This document shows positions 40,567 to 49,581 of a stretch of 64,000 nucleotides of DNA, in pieces. The translations under genes and the position numbers were made by a program. The stretch covers positions 223,301-287,300 of the forward strand of contig CAVZJO010000007.1 of assembly GCA_963775635.1 (NCBI GenBank), in the 5' to 3' direction. The notes beneath the pieces are model-generated. The model was not told the DNA's origin. It worked only from the letters and a program-made list of their open reading frames with translations, and made no database searches. Source of the DNA: JALORV01 sp963775635. Its GTDB lineage: Bacteria; Pseudomonadota; Gammaproteobacteria; Burkholderiales; Burkholderiaceae_F. Position 1 is the first letter of the stretch; every line of letters begins with the position of its first letter.

Positions 40567-41311
40567 CTTCACCCACAAGCGCGTCATCGTGACTGGCGGC
40601 AGCCGCGGGATCGGGCGCGCGATCGCACTCGGCTTCGCGGCAGCTGGAGCCGATGTCTCGATCTGCGCTCGCGGTGCTGCGGCGCTGGACGCCGCGCGAG
40701 CCGAACTCGCCGCCACTGGGCGCCGCGCGCACGCGGCAATCTGCGACCTCGCTGACGGAACTGCGGTGACGCGCTACGTGACGGAAGCCGGAGCGGCGCT
40801 TGGAGGCATCGACGTGCTGGTCAACAACGCCTCCGGCTTCGGCATGGGCGACGACGAGGCCGGGTGGAGCGCCGGGCTGTCGGTCGACGTGATGGCGACG
40901 GTGCGCGCATCCCACGCTGCATTGCCGCTGCTCGAGGCAAGCAACGGCAGCTCGATCATCAACGTCGCGTCGATCTCGGGCCATCGCGCATCGACGCGCG
41001 CGCCCGCCTACGGCGCGGTCAAGGCGGTGGTCATGCACTACACCGCGAGCCAGGCTGCCGCGCTGGCATCCAAGGGCATCCGTGTCAACTGCATTGCACC
41101 GGGGTCGATCGAGTTTCCTGGCGGACACTGGGAGTCGCTCCGGCTGGCCAAGGATCCGCTGTACTCGCAGATCCTTGCGAAGATTCCGTTCGGACGCATG
41201 GGCACGCCAGACGAAGTCGCCGGGGTCGCCCTCTTCCTGGCGTCCATCGAAGCCCGCTGGATTACCGGCCAGACGATCGTCGTCGACGGTGGACAGCTGC
41301 TCGGCGCCTGA
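40556..41311 (+). CDS. SDR-family oxidoreductase
   Basis: The 251 residues form a classical short-chain dehydrogenase: GGSRGIGRAIA cofactor motif, NNASGF, catalytic Ser (INVASISG) with YGAVKAV, where Tyr and Lys keep the Y-x-x-x-K spacing, and the C-terminal WITGQTIVVDGGQLLG. NAD(P) preference and substrate are unknown. It overlaps the upstream acetyltransferase gene. Confidence 0.92.
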   Translation: MPFDFTHKRVIVTGGSRGIGRAIALGFAAAGADVSICARGAAALDAARAELAATGRRAHAAICDLADGTAVTRYVTEAGAALGGIDVLVNNASGFGMGDDEAGWSAGLSVDVMATVRASHAALPLLEASNGSSIINVASISGHRASTRAPAYGAVKAVVMHYTASQAAALASKGIRVNCIAPGSIEFPGGHWESLRLAKDPLYSQILAKIPFGRMGTPDEVAGVALFLASIEARWITGQTIVVDGGQLLGA

Positions 41312-41381
41312 TCCAGCGCCACGCGTCGCGGGTTGCCGGCATCTAGCGTCTGCAGTCAGAACGCCACGTGGTCGCGTGCCC

Positions 41382-42143
41382 TCAGCGGCCGCCGGCGACG
41401 TCGATCACGGCGCCGTGCACGTAGGACGCCGCGTCGGACGCCAGCCACAGCGCCACCTGCGCCACTTCGCGCGGCGTGCCCGAGCGCCCGAGCGGAACGG
41501 CAGTCTTCGCCATTTGCTGCATCTGGCCGATGCCGCCGTGCACGTTGTGCATCTCGGTGTCGATCAGCCCGGGGCGCAACGCGTTGACGCGTATGCCCTC
41601 GCCACCGACTTCCTTCGCGAGCGCCAGGGTGAACGTGTCGAGCGCGCCTTTCGAGCCGGCATAGGCCGAGCCGCCCGCCAGCCCGCCGAGGCGCGCCGCA
41701 ACCGACGACATGTTGATGATCGTTCCGCCCGGTCCTCCGTGCAGAGTCGACATGCGACGCACTGCTTCACGCGCGCAGAAGTACACGCTGTAGACATTGG
41801 CGCGGTACATCTGCTCGACGTTGCTCTCGTCGGCCTCGTCGACGCGGAAACTCGCCAGGATGCCGGCGTTGTTGACGAGCACGTCGAGCCGGCCGAACGC
41901 GACATCCAGCGCGGCGAACATGGCCTGCACCTCGCTCTGCCGGCCGACATCGGCTTGCAGCGCGATCGCCTCGCCGCCATTGCCCTCGATGTCGCCGACC
42001 ACGGCTCGCGCCGCATCAGCACTGTGCAGGTAGTTGACCCCTACGCGGTAACCCGAGAATGCGGCGAGCTTCGCGATCTCGGCGCCGATACCGCGGCTGG
42101 CGCCCGTCACCAGCATGACCTTGGGCGGACTGACCTTCGTCAT
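41382..42143 (-). CDS. SDR-family oxidoreductase (FabG-like)
   Basis: The 253 residues carry TGASRGIGAEIA, NNAGILA, the catalytic Ser (INMSSVA) and YAGSKGALDTF, ending YVHGAVIDVAGGR. It lies 28 nt downstream of the AtuA-like pair on the same strand, so it probably acts in the same pathway, perhaps on an acyclic terpenoid or branched acyl intermediate. That role is inferred from context only. Confidence 0.92.
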   Translation of the reverse strand: MTKVSPPKVMLVTGASRGIGAEIAKLAAFSGYRVGVNYLHSADAARAVVGDIEGNGGEAIALQADVGRQSEVQAMFAALDVAFGRLDVLVNNAGILASFRVDEADESNVEQMYRANVYSVYFCAREAVRRMSTLHGGPGGTIINMSSVAARLGGLAGGSAYAGSKGALDTFTLALAKEVGGEGIRVNALRPGLIDTEMHNVHGGIGQMQQMAKTAVPLGRSGTPREVAQVALWLASDAASYVHGAVIDVAGGR

Positions 42144-42171
42144 CGGTCACTCGGGCTCGATGCCCCGCGAT

Positions 42172-42546
42172 TCAGCATGAAGCGGTCTCCTTCTTTCGGG
42201 TCGGTTGCAGGTCGAGCGGCACCCAAACGGTCATCGTCAGCAGATGGAACGACAGAGCCTTCCCGTGCATGTCGAGATTGAGCGAGTCGTTGACACCGCC
42301 GTCCAGGATGTTCTCGATCACGAAGTTCATCGCATGAAGCTTCGGCAGCAGGTACCGGCGCACGGCCGTCGGCTTTCGGTACGCGAAGTGCGCCGCGACC
42401 CGCTGGGCGGTCATCTGCTCCGCCAACAGCGCGTAACAGGCCGGGTCGTAGGCAAACAGTCCGATGTTGGTGTGATTGCCCTTGTCACCCGTGCGCGCAT
42501 GCGCCAGTTCGCGCAGCGGCACTTCGGTCATGCGATCGGGTTTCAT
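42172..42546 (-). CDS. AtuA-associated small protein
   Basis: The 124 residues contain ELAHARTGDKGNHTNIGLFAYD, the signature of the small partner that accompanies or is fused to AtuA/DUF1446 proteins. Its start overlaps the upstream atuA-like stop as ATGA. It likely forms a complex with that product in acyclic-terpene or branched-chain catabolism. Confidence 0.85.
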   Translation of the reverse strand: MKPDRMTEVPLRELAHARTGDKGNHTNIGLFAYDPACYALLAEQMTAQRVAAHFAYRKPTAVRRYLLPKLHAMNFVIENILDGGVNDSLNLDMHGKALSFHLLTMTVWVPLDLQPTRKKETASC

Positions 42547-43922
42547 GCGGCCTCGACGGCGGGGTCCAGCATCGTAAAGCGGGCCGGTACCAGTTCACGC
42601 GGCACCAGACTCGACTGCAGCGACAGCCGACGGCGCTTGGCAGTGCGTACTCCACCGCCGCCCGCCGGTCCGCCGGTCCAGAGTGCGGTGACTTCGCGCA
42701 GCAGTCGATCGACTCCGGCCGCATCCGCGCTCCGCGCCGCGACGCGCAGTCGTATGTCGGTTGCCGCGCCCGTCGGAGCGCCACCGAGCATCCGGTTGGC
42801 GTCGTCGCCCAGCACACTGGTGACCCCGATCAGGTCGAAACGCAGCGTCAGTTCGCGTCCGAGGCGGTTGCGGATGATGTCCATCGACAGCCGTGCGCGC
42901 GCCTCCGCACCCGGACCGGCATATGAGATCTCGGCTTCGCCGAGCCAGCCTCCCTCGAAGAACGCGTTGACCTTCAGTGTCGGCGTTCGCGGGTGACCTC
43001 GCACGCCGCTCAGGCGCACGCGATGCGGGCCGATCTCGGTGACCTCGGCTTCGCTGATGTCGGCCACGACATCCGGCGTCAGATAGGCGGCGGGATCGTG
43101 CAGCTCGTACAGCAGCTGCTCCTTGACCGTGCGGGCGTTGACAAGTCCGCCGGTCGCATCGGCTTTGGTCACGATGCAACTGCCGTCGGCGTGCACTTCG
43201 GCGATCGGAAATCCCACGTTGTCGAGTCCGTCCACTTCCTTGTAGCCGGGATCGGCAAAGTAGCCGCCGGTGACCTGTGCACCGCACTCGAGCAGGTGCC
43301 CGGCCATCGTCGCGCCCGCGAGCTCGTCCCAGTCGTCGCGCGACCATCCAAAGTGGGCAATCGCCGGGCCGAGCGTCAGCGATGGGTCCGCCACGCGTCC
43401 GGTGACCACGATCTGGGCGCCGGCGCGCAATGCATCAGCAATCTCGAACGCGCCCTGGTACACGTTCGCGCAGACGAAACTTTGTTCGTCGAACGCATCG
43501 CCGAGTGCGGCCCGCAGGACCGGCCGTTTCGCTTCGGACGACAGGTCGTCGCCTTCGACAATCGCCACGCGCGGGGCCGGCAGCGCCAGCTCGCGCGCGA
43601 GCCCGACGATGAACGCCGCCGCGCCCGGCGGATTCGCAGCTCCGAAATTCCCGACGATCGGAATACCGTGCCGCAGGCAATCCGCCAAGATCGGCCGCAG
43701 CGCCATGCCGAGCAGCGCCTCGTAGCCCAGCGTGGGATCCTCGCGCCGCGCCAGGTGCGACAACGCCAGCGTGCGCTCGGCCAGCATCTCGAAGATAAGC
43801 GCCGCGGGCCCTCCACGGCGAACCAGCGTCGCGACGACCGGGCCTGGGGCATCGACGCGGTCACCCGAAAACCCGGCACCGCAACCGATGGCGATTGGAA
43901 CGCGTGCGCTCGAGGCGGCCAT
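42543..43922 (-). CDS. AtuA-like (DUF1446) protein
   Basis: The 459 residues match the acyclic-terpene-utilisation AtuA family: GCGAGFSGDRVDAP at the N-terminus, LADCLRHGIPIVGNFGAANP, VTGRVADPSLTLGP and GHLLECGAQVTGGYFADPG. AtuA is required for citronellol/geranyl-CoA growth in Pseudomonas, but many genomes carry lone atuA-like genes with other roles. No geranyl-CoA carboxylase genes are present here, so the substrate is open. First gene of a likely three-gene operon with the small partner and an SDR. Confidence 0.9.
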   Translation of the reverse strand: MAASSARVPIAIGCGAGFSGDRVDAPGPVVATLVRRGGPAALIFEMLAERTLALSHLARREDPTLGYEALLGMALRPILADCLRHGIPIVGNFGAANPPGAAAFIVGLARELALPAPRVAIVEGDDLSSEAKRPVLRAALGDAFDEQSFVCANVYQGAFEIADALRAGAQIVVTGRVADPSLTLGPAIAHFGWSRDDWDELAGATMAGHLLECGAQVTGGYFADPGYKEVDGLDNVGFPIAEVHADGSCIVTKADATGGLVNARTVKEQLLYELHDPAAYLTPDVVADISEAEVTEIGPHRVRLSGVRGHPRTPTLKVNAFFEGGWLGEAEISYAGPGAEARARLSMDIIRNRLGRELTLRFDLIGVTSVLGDDANRMLGGAPTGAATDIRLRVAARSADAAGVDRLLREVTALWTGGPAGGGGVRTAKRRRLSLQSSLVPRELVPARFTMLDPAVEAA

Positions 43923-44049
43923 GCCGCTAGCATCGACGAAGTCGATGGTTCAGTAAAGCCGCGTGCCTGCGGCTGCGCTACGGACACACGATCAGTCCTC
44001 GCATCGACTAGATTCCGCCCTCGGCAATCGCCGCACCGACAGCTCGAGC

Positions 44050-44937
44050 ATGCACAGCCCCGTCACTCTCTTTGCCGTCGCTTCGGTCATCTGGGGATCG
44101 ACCTGGCTGGCGATCACGTTCCAGCTCGGCGTGGTCGACGCTGAGGTGTCGGTCGTGTATCGCTTCGCGCTGGCGGCCGCGATCCTGTTCGTAGCCTGCG
44201 CCCTGCGCCGAAGGCCACTCGGCTTTCCGCCGCGCGTCCATGCGTTGATGGCCGCGCAAGGTGCAACGCTATTCGGGCTCAACTACGTCGGCGTGTATCT
44301 TGCCGAGCAATACGTTGCGTCTGGCCTGGTGGCCGTCGCTTTCTCGACGCTGGTATTCATGGTGCCGATCGGTGCCCGGGTCTTCTATGGGACACCGCTG
44401 CTGCCGCGAGTCGTGCTGGGGGCACTGCTGGGCGTTGCAGGCGTCGCGGCGCTTTTCCTGCCGGAACTGCGCACAGCCACAGCCGGTGGCAGCACCGCGC
44501 TAGGCGTCGCCTACGCGCTCGGATCCACGGTCATCGCAGCAGTCGGCAACCTCGTCACGGTGCGGCTGCATCGTGACGAGGTGCCGGTGATGAGCGGAAC
44601 GGCGTGGGGCATGGGCTATGGGGCGCTCACAGCGGCCGCGGTCGCGTGGGCTGGCGGTTCATCATGGGGCTTCGACTGGCGAGCTTCGTACGTCATTTCG
44701 CTCGCGTACCTGGCCGTTTTTGGCAGCATCGTTGCCTTTGGCGCGTACTTCAAGCTGATCGAACGTGTCGGCGCCGGTCGCGCCAGCTTTACCGCCGTCG
44801 CCATTCCCGTCGTGGCGATGGCCTTGAGTACGCTCTTCGAGGACTACCGTTGGACAGCCACCGCGGCGGTCGGCGTCGCGCTGGCGCTGGCGGGAAACTA
44901 CCTGGCTCTTACGGCGGCTCGCCGTAGTGCGGATTGA
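44050..44937 (+). CDS. EamA/DMT-family transporter
   Basis: The 295 residues have ten transmembrane helices in two EamA repeats, with the usual N-terminal VIWGSTWLAITFQLG and the end-of-repeat motifs GVYLAEQYVASGLVAVAF and VFGSIVAFGAYFKLIERVG. It likely exports small metabolites or amino acids. ATG 44050 was chosen because the first helix starts immediately after it; the upstream frame looks non-coding. Confidence 0.9.
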   Translation: MHSPVTLFAVASVIWGSTWLAITFQLGVVDAEVSVVYRFALAAAILFVACALRRRPLGFPPRVHALMAAQGATLFGLNYVGVYLAEQYVASGLVAVAFSTLVFMVPIGARVFYGTPLLPRVVLGALLGVAGVAALFLPELRTATAGGSTALGVAYALGSTVIAAVGNLVTVRLHRDEVPVMSGTAWGMGYGALTAAAVAWAGGSSWGFDWRASYVISLAYLAVFGSIVAFGAYFKLIERVGAGRASFTAVAIPVVAMALSTLFEDYRWTATAAVGVALALAGNYLALTAARRSAD

Positions 44938-44955
44938 CGCGACGCTTCCGCGTCG

Positions 44956-45831
44956 TCACTTGGCGCTGGCGAGCGAGGCGGCGCGCTGCTGATAGTGCTG
45001 CGCTCGTTCGGAGTCTCCTCTGTCCCGGTACAGGATCTCCAACTCCTCGAACACGTAGCGATCCGGTTGCCCCGCACCATCGGCTTCGCGCTCCAGCCGC
45101 AGCTGGATGGCCAACGCCTCGTCGGAGCGCCCCAGCGCGCGCAGCGCCCAGGCGACCATCCAGCGCGCCGACCGGGTGGCCTCAGCGTTCGTTCCGCGCT
45201 CACGGATCTCGAGCGCTGCGTTGAATTCGACCAACGCGTCGTCGTAGCGGCCAAGCTGATAGAGAGCGTATCCAAGATTGTTCCGGATCGATGCCTCCCA
45301 TCGCTTCGCCGCTGGCTGGCTGGATGATTGCGCCACTGCCAGCGCCTGCTGCGCCCACTTGAGCTGATCGGCCGGTGCAACGTCGACAAAGGCGAGCATG
45401 TGGATCGCGTCGATCGCCAAACCATCCAGCCCTGCGGTGCGCGCGCGGATCAGCGCGCGCTCGTAGGACTGGCGAGCCTGCTCTTTCGTCTGCGACGTCT
45501 GGGACTCGGGCGGATGGGTCGCAGAGGCGTAGGTGCGGCCGAGTTCCAGGTCGTACCTGACGCGCGCTTCGGGTCCGGCACGCTGCACGTCTGACTCGAT
45601 CCGCTTCAGCACTTCGCGGGCGGTGTCGAACTGTCCGCGCAATCCGTAGGTCCGCGCAATCTGGGTCTGCAGGATCAGCGCGTCGTCCCCCGAGGCGGAT
45701 TCCAGGGCCGCTCGGAAACGCTGCTCACTGACATCGGGCTTGCTGAAATCCCATAACGGGGTGACGTCGACGGCCATGGCTGAAGCGCCCAGAAATGAAT
45801 TTGCGACGAATAGCGCGGCACGAAGGCACAT
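44956..45831 (-). CDS. Exported TPR-repeat protein
   Basis: The 291 residues have a putative short signal peptide (LRAALFVANSFLGASAMA) and then helix-turn-helix repeats of TPR type (ILQTQIARTYGLRGQFDTAREVL; IRNNLGYALYQLGRYDDALVEFNAAL; MVAWALRALGRSDEALAIQL). It is probably a periplasmic scaffold of unknown partner. It is convergent with the EamA gene, 18 nt apart. Confidence 0.82.
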   Translation of the reverse strand: MCLRAALFVANSFLGASAMAVDVTPLWDFSKPDVSEQRFRAALESASGDDALILQTQIARTYGLRGQFDTAREVLKRIESDVQRAGPEARVRYDLELGRTYASATHPPESQTSQTKEQARQSYERALIRARTAGLDGLAIDAIHMLAFVDVAPADQLKWAQQALAVAQSSSQPAAKRWEASIRNNLGYALYQLGRYDDALVEFNAALEIRERGTNAEATRSARWMVAWALRALGRSDEALAIQLRLEREADGAGQPDRYVFEELEILYRDRGDSERAQHYQQRAASLASAK

Positions 45832-45937
45832 CAGCAGCGGGCTGGAACCTGCGGGCGGGGACCCAAGGCTACGATCCGGACCCGCCGCCGTCCACAGGGC
45901 GAAAGGCTCCGATGTTCGCGTCCCGGCGGACGCGAGG

Positions 45938-46540
45938 TCAGCCCACGAAGATCACGAAGAGCAGGACCCAGGCGAGGCCGCCGAGGAAAACGGCGCGGAC
46001 CACACCGGCAGCCGAAGCAAGGTCGCCATCGTCCGGGATCGGCCCTGTTGCGCGGCGCGACTGCGAGCCAGCGATGTCCGCATCCGGTACGCGCTGCGGC
46101 CAGCGAACGAGGGCGACATGCTCTATCCAGCGCAGCGCGCGACGCTGTCGCCCGACCATTCTCAGATATTGGGCGACGGCCGCATCCCGCGCGGCGAGCG
46201 CGAGCAGCTCGTCGGCCTGATCCAGCCGCACGGCGGCAAAGCCGCGCTCGGTCGCGTGTCGCAGCCGCTGCGCGCGCCCGTACAGGATCCGCCCCAGTCC
46301 GTGCGCCGCGACGATGGCCACCGCCAGCGCCAGGCTCGCGAGACCGAACGCCGCGGGCAGCACGCCGGAATCGTGCTCAAACACGGCCGCCACGTCGGCG
46401 ACCCACGTCATGAACAAAGCGACGCTGACGAACCACGCCAGACGCGCGCGGCGCTCGAGTTCGCTGCAGCGGGCGAGCCGAACCTCGCGCATCTGTTCCA
46501 GCGCGCTTACATCGGGCGGAAAAGCCAAGACATCGATCAT
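45938..46540 (-). CDS. Membrane protein of unknown function
   Basis: The 200 residues comprise an N-terminal soluble helix (SALEQMREVRLARCSELERR), two adjacent transmembrane helices (about 34-52 and 63-84), a cytoplasmic helical region (YGRAQRLRHATERGFAAVRLD) and a C-terminal transmembrane helix (VVRAVFLGGLAWVLLFVIFV). I do not recognise a family. It stands alone with gaps on both sides. Confidence 0.65.
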   Translation of the reverse strand: MIDVLAFPPDVSALEQMREVRLARCSELERRARLAWFVSVALFMTWVADVAAVFEHDSGVLPAAFGLASLALAVAIVAAHGLGRILYGRAQRLRHATERGFAAVRLDQADELLALAARDAAVAQYLRMVGRQRRALRWIEHVALVRWPQRVPDADIAGSQSRRATGPIPDDGDLASAAGVVRAVFLGGLAWVLLFVIFVG

Positions 46541-46739
46541 CAGGAAAGGCCGGCGAGGTCGCAGGGGCGCGGCAGGATATCAGCACAGGCAGTCTGCCGG
46601 GTGCGATCGCCGGCGATTTGAGCGAGGTCAGACGAACGCCTCTATTCACGATCGGACCAGTGAGATGTCAGCCCAAGAAAGTCCGCCAACATCGCGCCGA
46701 ACCTTGCGTTTCCGGTCAGTCTGCGCTACGGTACTGTCA

Positions 46740-47018
46740 ATGCATACAGTGTCACAGTTTGATGGCGGAACCCTGCTCTACCAGCAGTCCGAGGCGCTCG
46801 ACCTCGTCGATGCCAGCGAAGCGCGTTTCCTGAGTTCGGCGGTGCGCGACGCCGTTCGCATCGCCCGGCGCGACGGGAGCTACGACGCGCGCTTCCATGT
46901 CTACCGCGTGCGTGCCTGGCGCGACACGCTGGGCTCGCGACTCGTAACCGTGACCTGGCGGGTGTCGCGCGGCGAGCAGCCGGTAGCCGGAGACACCTAC
47001 GTGCTGCCCTCTCCGTAG
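46740..47018 (+). CDS. Small hypothetical protein
   Basis: The 92 residues from MHTVSQFDGGTLLYQQSEAL have a mixed alpha/beta soluble pattern and no known motif (ending AVAGDTYVLPSP-like). ATG 46665 is an alternative start. No strong ribosome-binding site. Assigned on composition and reading-frame length only. Confidence 0.45.
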   Translation: MHTVSQFDGGTLLYQQSEALDLVDASEARFLSSAVRDAVRIARRDGSYDARFHVYRVRAWRDTLGSRLVTVTWRVSRGEQPVAGDTYVLPSP

Positions 47019-47070
47019 ACCGGCGATACCGCTCTGAGCAATCGCGGCACGGCGAACACCTCCCTGCTCC

Positions 47071-47391
47071 GTGCCGGTCCTCCGCTTCTCCGTGGTGCGA
47101 ACGCGCCGCCAGGGCATGAAACTGTCCGATGCGGAACTGCAGCGGCAGGAGCCCGTGATCGGTGAGCTGCAGTGTTGCATTCAGGACGATGCCCACCTGC
47201 GACGCGCGATTCGGGTTGCAAGGCCGACGCGTACCGTCGATGCGCTTCGGCCCGAACTGATCCCCGCGCTCTATGACGCCGACATCATCACCCTCGGTCG
47301 CACCGGCGCGGTGATCACCGGAATCGAACGACTGGGCTCGGATCGCGGCGTCGTCGAGTTTGCGCAATCCTGGTGGGTTCGCTTCCTATGA
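47071..47391 (+). CDS. Small hypothetical protein
   Basis: The 106 residues from GTG 47071 form a soluble pattern with paired strands (ADIITLGRTGAVITGIERL) and two cysteines in sequence (ELQCCIQDD). No family is recognised. It follows the preceding small gene at a 52-nt gap on the same strand, and both could be parts of one unit. Confidence 0.5.
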   Translation: MPVLRFSVVRTRRQGMKLSDAELQRQEPVIGELQCCIQDDAHLRRAIRVARPTRTVDALRPELIPALYDADIITLGRTGAVITGIERLGSDRGVVEFAQSWWVRFL

Positions 47392-47440
47392 GGCGCGGGC
47401 AAGAGGTTGCGGATGCTCAGCGACAGTATTCAACCCCGCG

Positions 47441-47713
47441 TCAACTGCTCGACCCGGCAGGCGCGAGACGAGCGTCGAGCCCGAGTGCATTCACATCGCG
47501 CACCGCGTGCCCCTCCGGCAGGACCTGGCACTGCGAGTATTGCTGCCAAACGACTGGCAGCGGTTGCAGCGCGCTCAATGCACCGCTGCGGGAAATGAGA
47601 AGGATCAAGGCGACCAGGGTTCCACCTGGCAGCAGGAGTTCGATGAGCACGTAAGGTCCTGCCTGTTTCAGCAGCCTGCGCAGGAACTGCCATCCGGTAC
47701 TGAGCAACCCCAT
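47441..47713 (-). CDS. Small membrane protein
   Basis: The 90 residues open MGLLSTGWQFLRRLLKQAGP, followed by one transmembrane helix (YVLIELLLPGGTLVALILLI, about 21-40) and a polar tail. I have seen similar short proteins in betaproteobacterial genomes, without a function. ATG 47713 has GAGG eight bases upstream. Confidence 0.65.
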   Translation of the reverse strand: MGLLSTGWQFLRRLLKQAGPYVLIELLLPGGTLVALILLISRSGALSALQPLPVVWQQYSQCQVLPEGHAVRDVNALGLDARLAPAGSSS

Positions 47714-47891
47714 TTCGACCACCTCGTCTGCGATTCGCCTGATTGCCTTTCATCAGCTCGTCGAACGAGCGGGCGCGAAATCGACAGCGGCGCCACGGGA
47801 GTGCGTCTTGCACCGCGGCGCTGAAACCCAATCTTCAAAGCCCGCGGCGCTTCCCCCTGCCCGATCAGGCGATGCAACTTGCGCGCGCTCG

Positions 47892-47907
47892 CGGCACAGT
47901 CACTGCC
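47892..47907 (+). promoter_or_regulatory. weak sigma-54 promoter candidate for protease gene
   Basis: CGGCACAGTCACTGCC: good -24 and N10 spacing, but CTGC at -12. The predicted start at about 47918 leaves a ten-nt leader. Confidence 0.35.
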
Positions 47908-47927
47908 ATCATTACGCGGAGATTCAG

Positions 47928-48854
47928 ATGGCTCGTCCCGACATGGCTGCACTAACTGCCTGGTCCGATCAACTCGCGGCGCTGGCCGAACATACGGCGG
48001 CCAGCGTCGTCGCCGTCCACGTCGGCCGGCATGAGTCCGTGTCCGGCACGCTATGGCGCCCGAACGTGATCGTCACCGCCGCCCACGCACTGCGCCGATC
48101 GCACGACATCACGCTGACGCTGCCCGACGGGTCGAACGTCGTGGCTTCGCTCGCCGGCGCAGACGGCTCGACCGACCTGGCGGTGCTGCGGATCGACGGC
48201 GCGAACGTCGTGCCGATCGAAGCGCGCGACGCTGCCGCCGTTAGAACCGGGCACTGGGTCATGGCGGTCGCGCGCAACGCGGAAGGTATCGTCACCGTCG
48301 ATCAGGGCCTGATCGGCCGCACGGGTGATGCGTGGCAGACCTGGCGCGGCGGTCGCATCGACCGGCTGCTACGGCTGGATGGTGCGCTCGGCGCAAGCTT
48401 CGCTGGCGCGCCGATCATCGCCGCCGACGGAGCTGCGATCGGCGTCGGCACACCGGCCCTTGCGCGTGGGTTCGGAATCGTCGTGCCGACGTCGACCGTC
48501 AACCGCGTCGCCGACGAACTGCTCGCAAAGGGCCGTATCGCGCGCGGCTATTTTGGCATCGGCACGCAGCCGGTCGAGCTGCCAAGCGCGCTGGTGAAAC
48601 AACTGGAACTCAACGACGGTCGCGGCCTGCTGATCACGTCGATCGCTGAGGACAGCCCGGCTGCCGCAGCCGGCCTGCTGATCGGCGACGTGTTGCTGGA
48701 AGTCGATGGCCATCGCGTCGGCGACATCGACGATCTGTACGCCGCTCTCGGCGGCGACCGCATCGGCCGGTCGATCCCCGCGACGATCGTGCGCGCCGGC
48801 GCGCGCGTCGAGAAGCGCATCACGGTAGGCGAACGGCCACGGATGCACTGTTGA
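47928..48854 (+). CDS. Trypsin-like/PDZ protein (DegP/S1C-like), atypical serine loop
   Basis: The 308 residues contain a chymotrypsin fold with the histidine loop VTAAHAL, the Asp loop STDLAVLRID, and a PDZ domain at about 215-305 (ARGYFGIGTQPVEL, ITSIAEDSPAAAAGLLIGDVLLEVDG). The serine loop reads GASFAGAP where S1C proteases have GNSGGP, so the oxyanion hole is altered and activity is uncertain. No signal peptide is evident, unlike periplasmic DegP, suggesting a cytoplasmic location. It overlaps or abuts the LuxR-type gene. Confidence 0.82.
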   Translation: MARPDMAALTAWSDQLAALAEHTAASVVAVHVGRHESVSGTLWRPNVIVTAAHALRRSHDITLTLPDGSNVVASLAGADGSTDLAVLRIDGANVVPIEARDAAAVRTGHWVMAVARNAEGIVTVDQGLIGRTGDAWQTWRGGRIDRLLRLDGALGASFAGAPIIAADGAAIGVGTPALARGFGIVVPTSTVNRVADELLAKGRIARGYFGIGTQPVELPSALVKQLELNDGRGLLITSIAEDSPAAAAGLLIGDVLLEVDGHRVGDIDDLYAALGGDRIGRSIPATIVRAGARVEKRITVGERPRMHC

Positions 48855-48856
48855 CC

Positions 48857-49510
48857 GTGAACACGCGCGTCGCCATTGTCGTCGCGGCGCCTCTGGTGCG
48901 CGACGGGCTCGCCGCAATCGTGCGGGCGACACCCGGCCTTCGGTTGGCCGGCGCGGCGGAGTCGATCGCAGCGTGGCTCGCACAGGGTGGTCAGGGCGCC
49001 GACGCCCTGCTGGCACAACCCGATGCAGACGATCCGACGCTCGACGCCACGCTCGCAACGGCACTGCCACTGGTCGTGCTGACCGATCGTGACTCTCAGG
49101 TCGATGCGGCACTTGCCGATGGCGCCACCGTGTTGCCGACAACGGCGAGTGCCCGGGCCATCGTCGCCGCGATCGAAGCCGCGGTCGCCGGTCTGGTCGC
49201 ACTCGCGCCTACGCAAGCGGCGGCGATCGTTGCCCGCACACGGTCGGCGTCGCACAACCCGGCACAACAGGTCGAGCCGCTAACACCGCGCGAACTCGAA
49301 GTTCTCCATTTGCTCGCGCGCGGGCTTGCCAATCGCGCGGTCGCCGCCCACCTGCATATCTCGGCGCACACAGCCAAGTTCCATGTCGGACAGATCCTCG
49401 CAAAACTCGGTGCCGTTACGCGCGCGCAAGCCGTTGCGATCGGCCTACGCGATGGTCTGGTCGATGCGTCGCAGCCTCGACCGAGAAGCGTCCCAGGCCG
49501 GTCCGCCTGA
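48857..49510 (+). CDS. LuxR-type regulator with degenerate receiver
   Basis: The 217 residues end in a clear LuxR/GerE HTH at about 145-205 (LTPRELEVLHLLARGLANRAVAAHLHIS, KFHVGQILAKLG). The N-terminal 120 residues follow a receiver-like beta/alpha pattern, but the acidic pocket and phospho-acceptor Asp cannot be identified (LLAQPDADDPTL in the expected place), so it probably works without phosphorylation. GTG 48857 is taken as start; TTG 48851 would overlap the protease stop. Paired with the protease gene in one unit. Confidence 0.85.
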   Translation: MNTRVAIVVAAPLVRDGLAAIVRATPGLRLAGAAESIAAWLAQGGQGADALLAQPDADDPTLDATLATALPLVVLTDRDSQVDAALADGATVLPTTASARAIVAAIEAAVAGLVALAPTQAAAIVARTRSASHNPAQQVEPLTPRELEVLHLLARGLANRAVAAHLHISAHTAKFHVGQILAKLGAVTRAQAVAIGLRDGLVDASQPRPRSVPGRSA

Positions 49511-49581
49511 CATACAGACGAGTTCAACGGGATCCCGGTTTTCCCAATTGGCCAGATTGTCGCTGCGCCAGTGGGGCCAGC

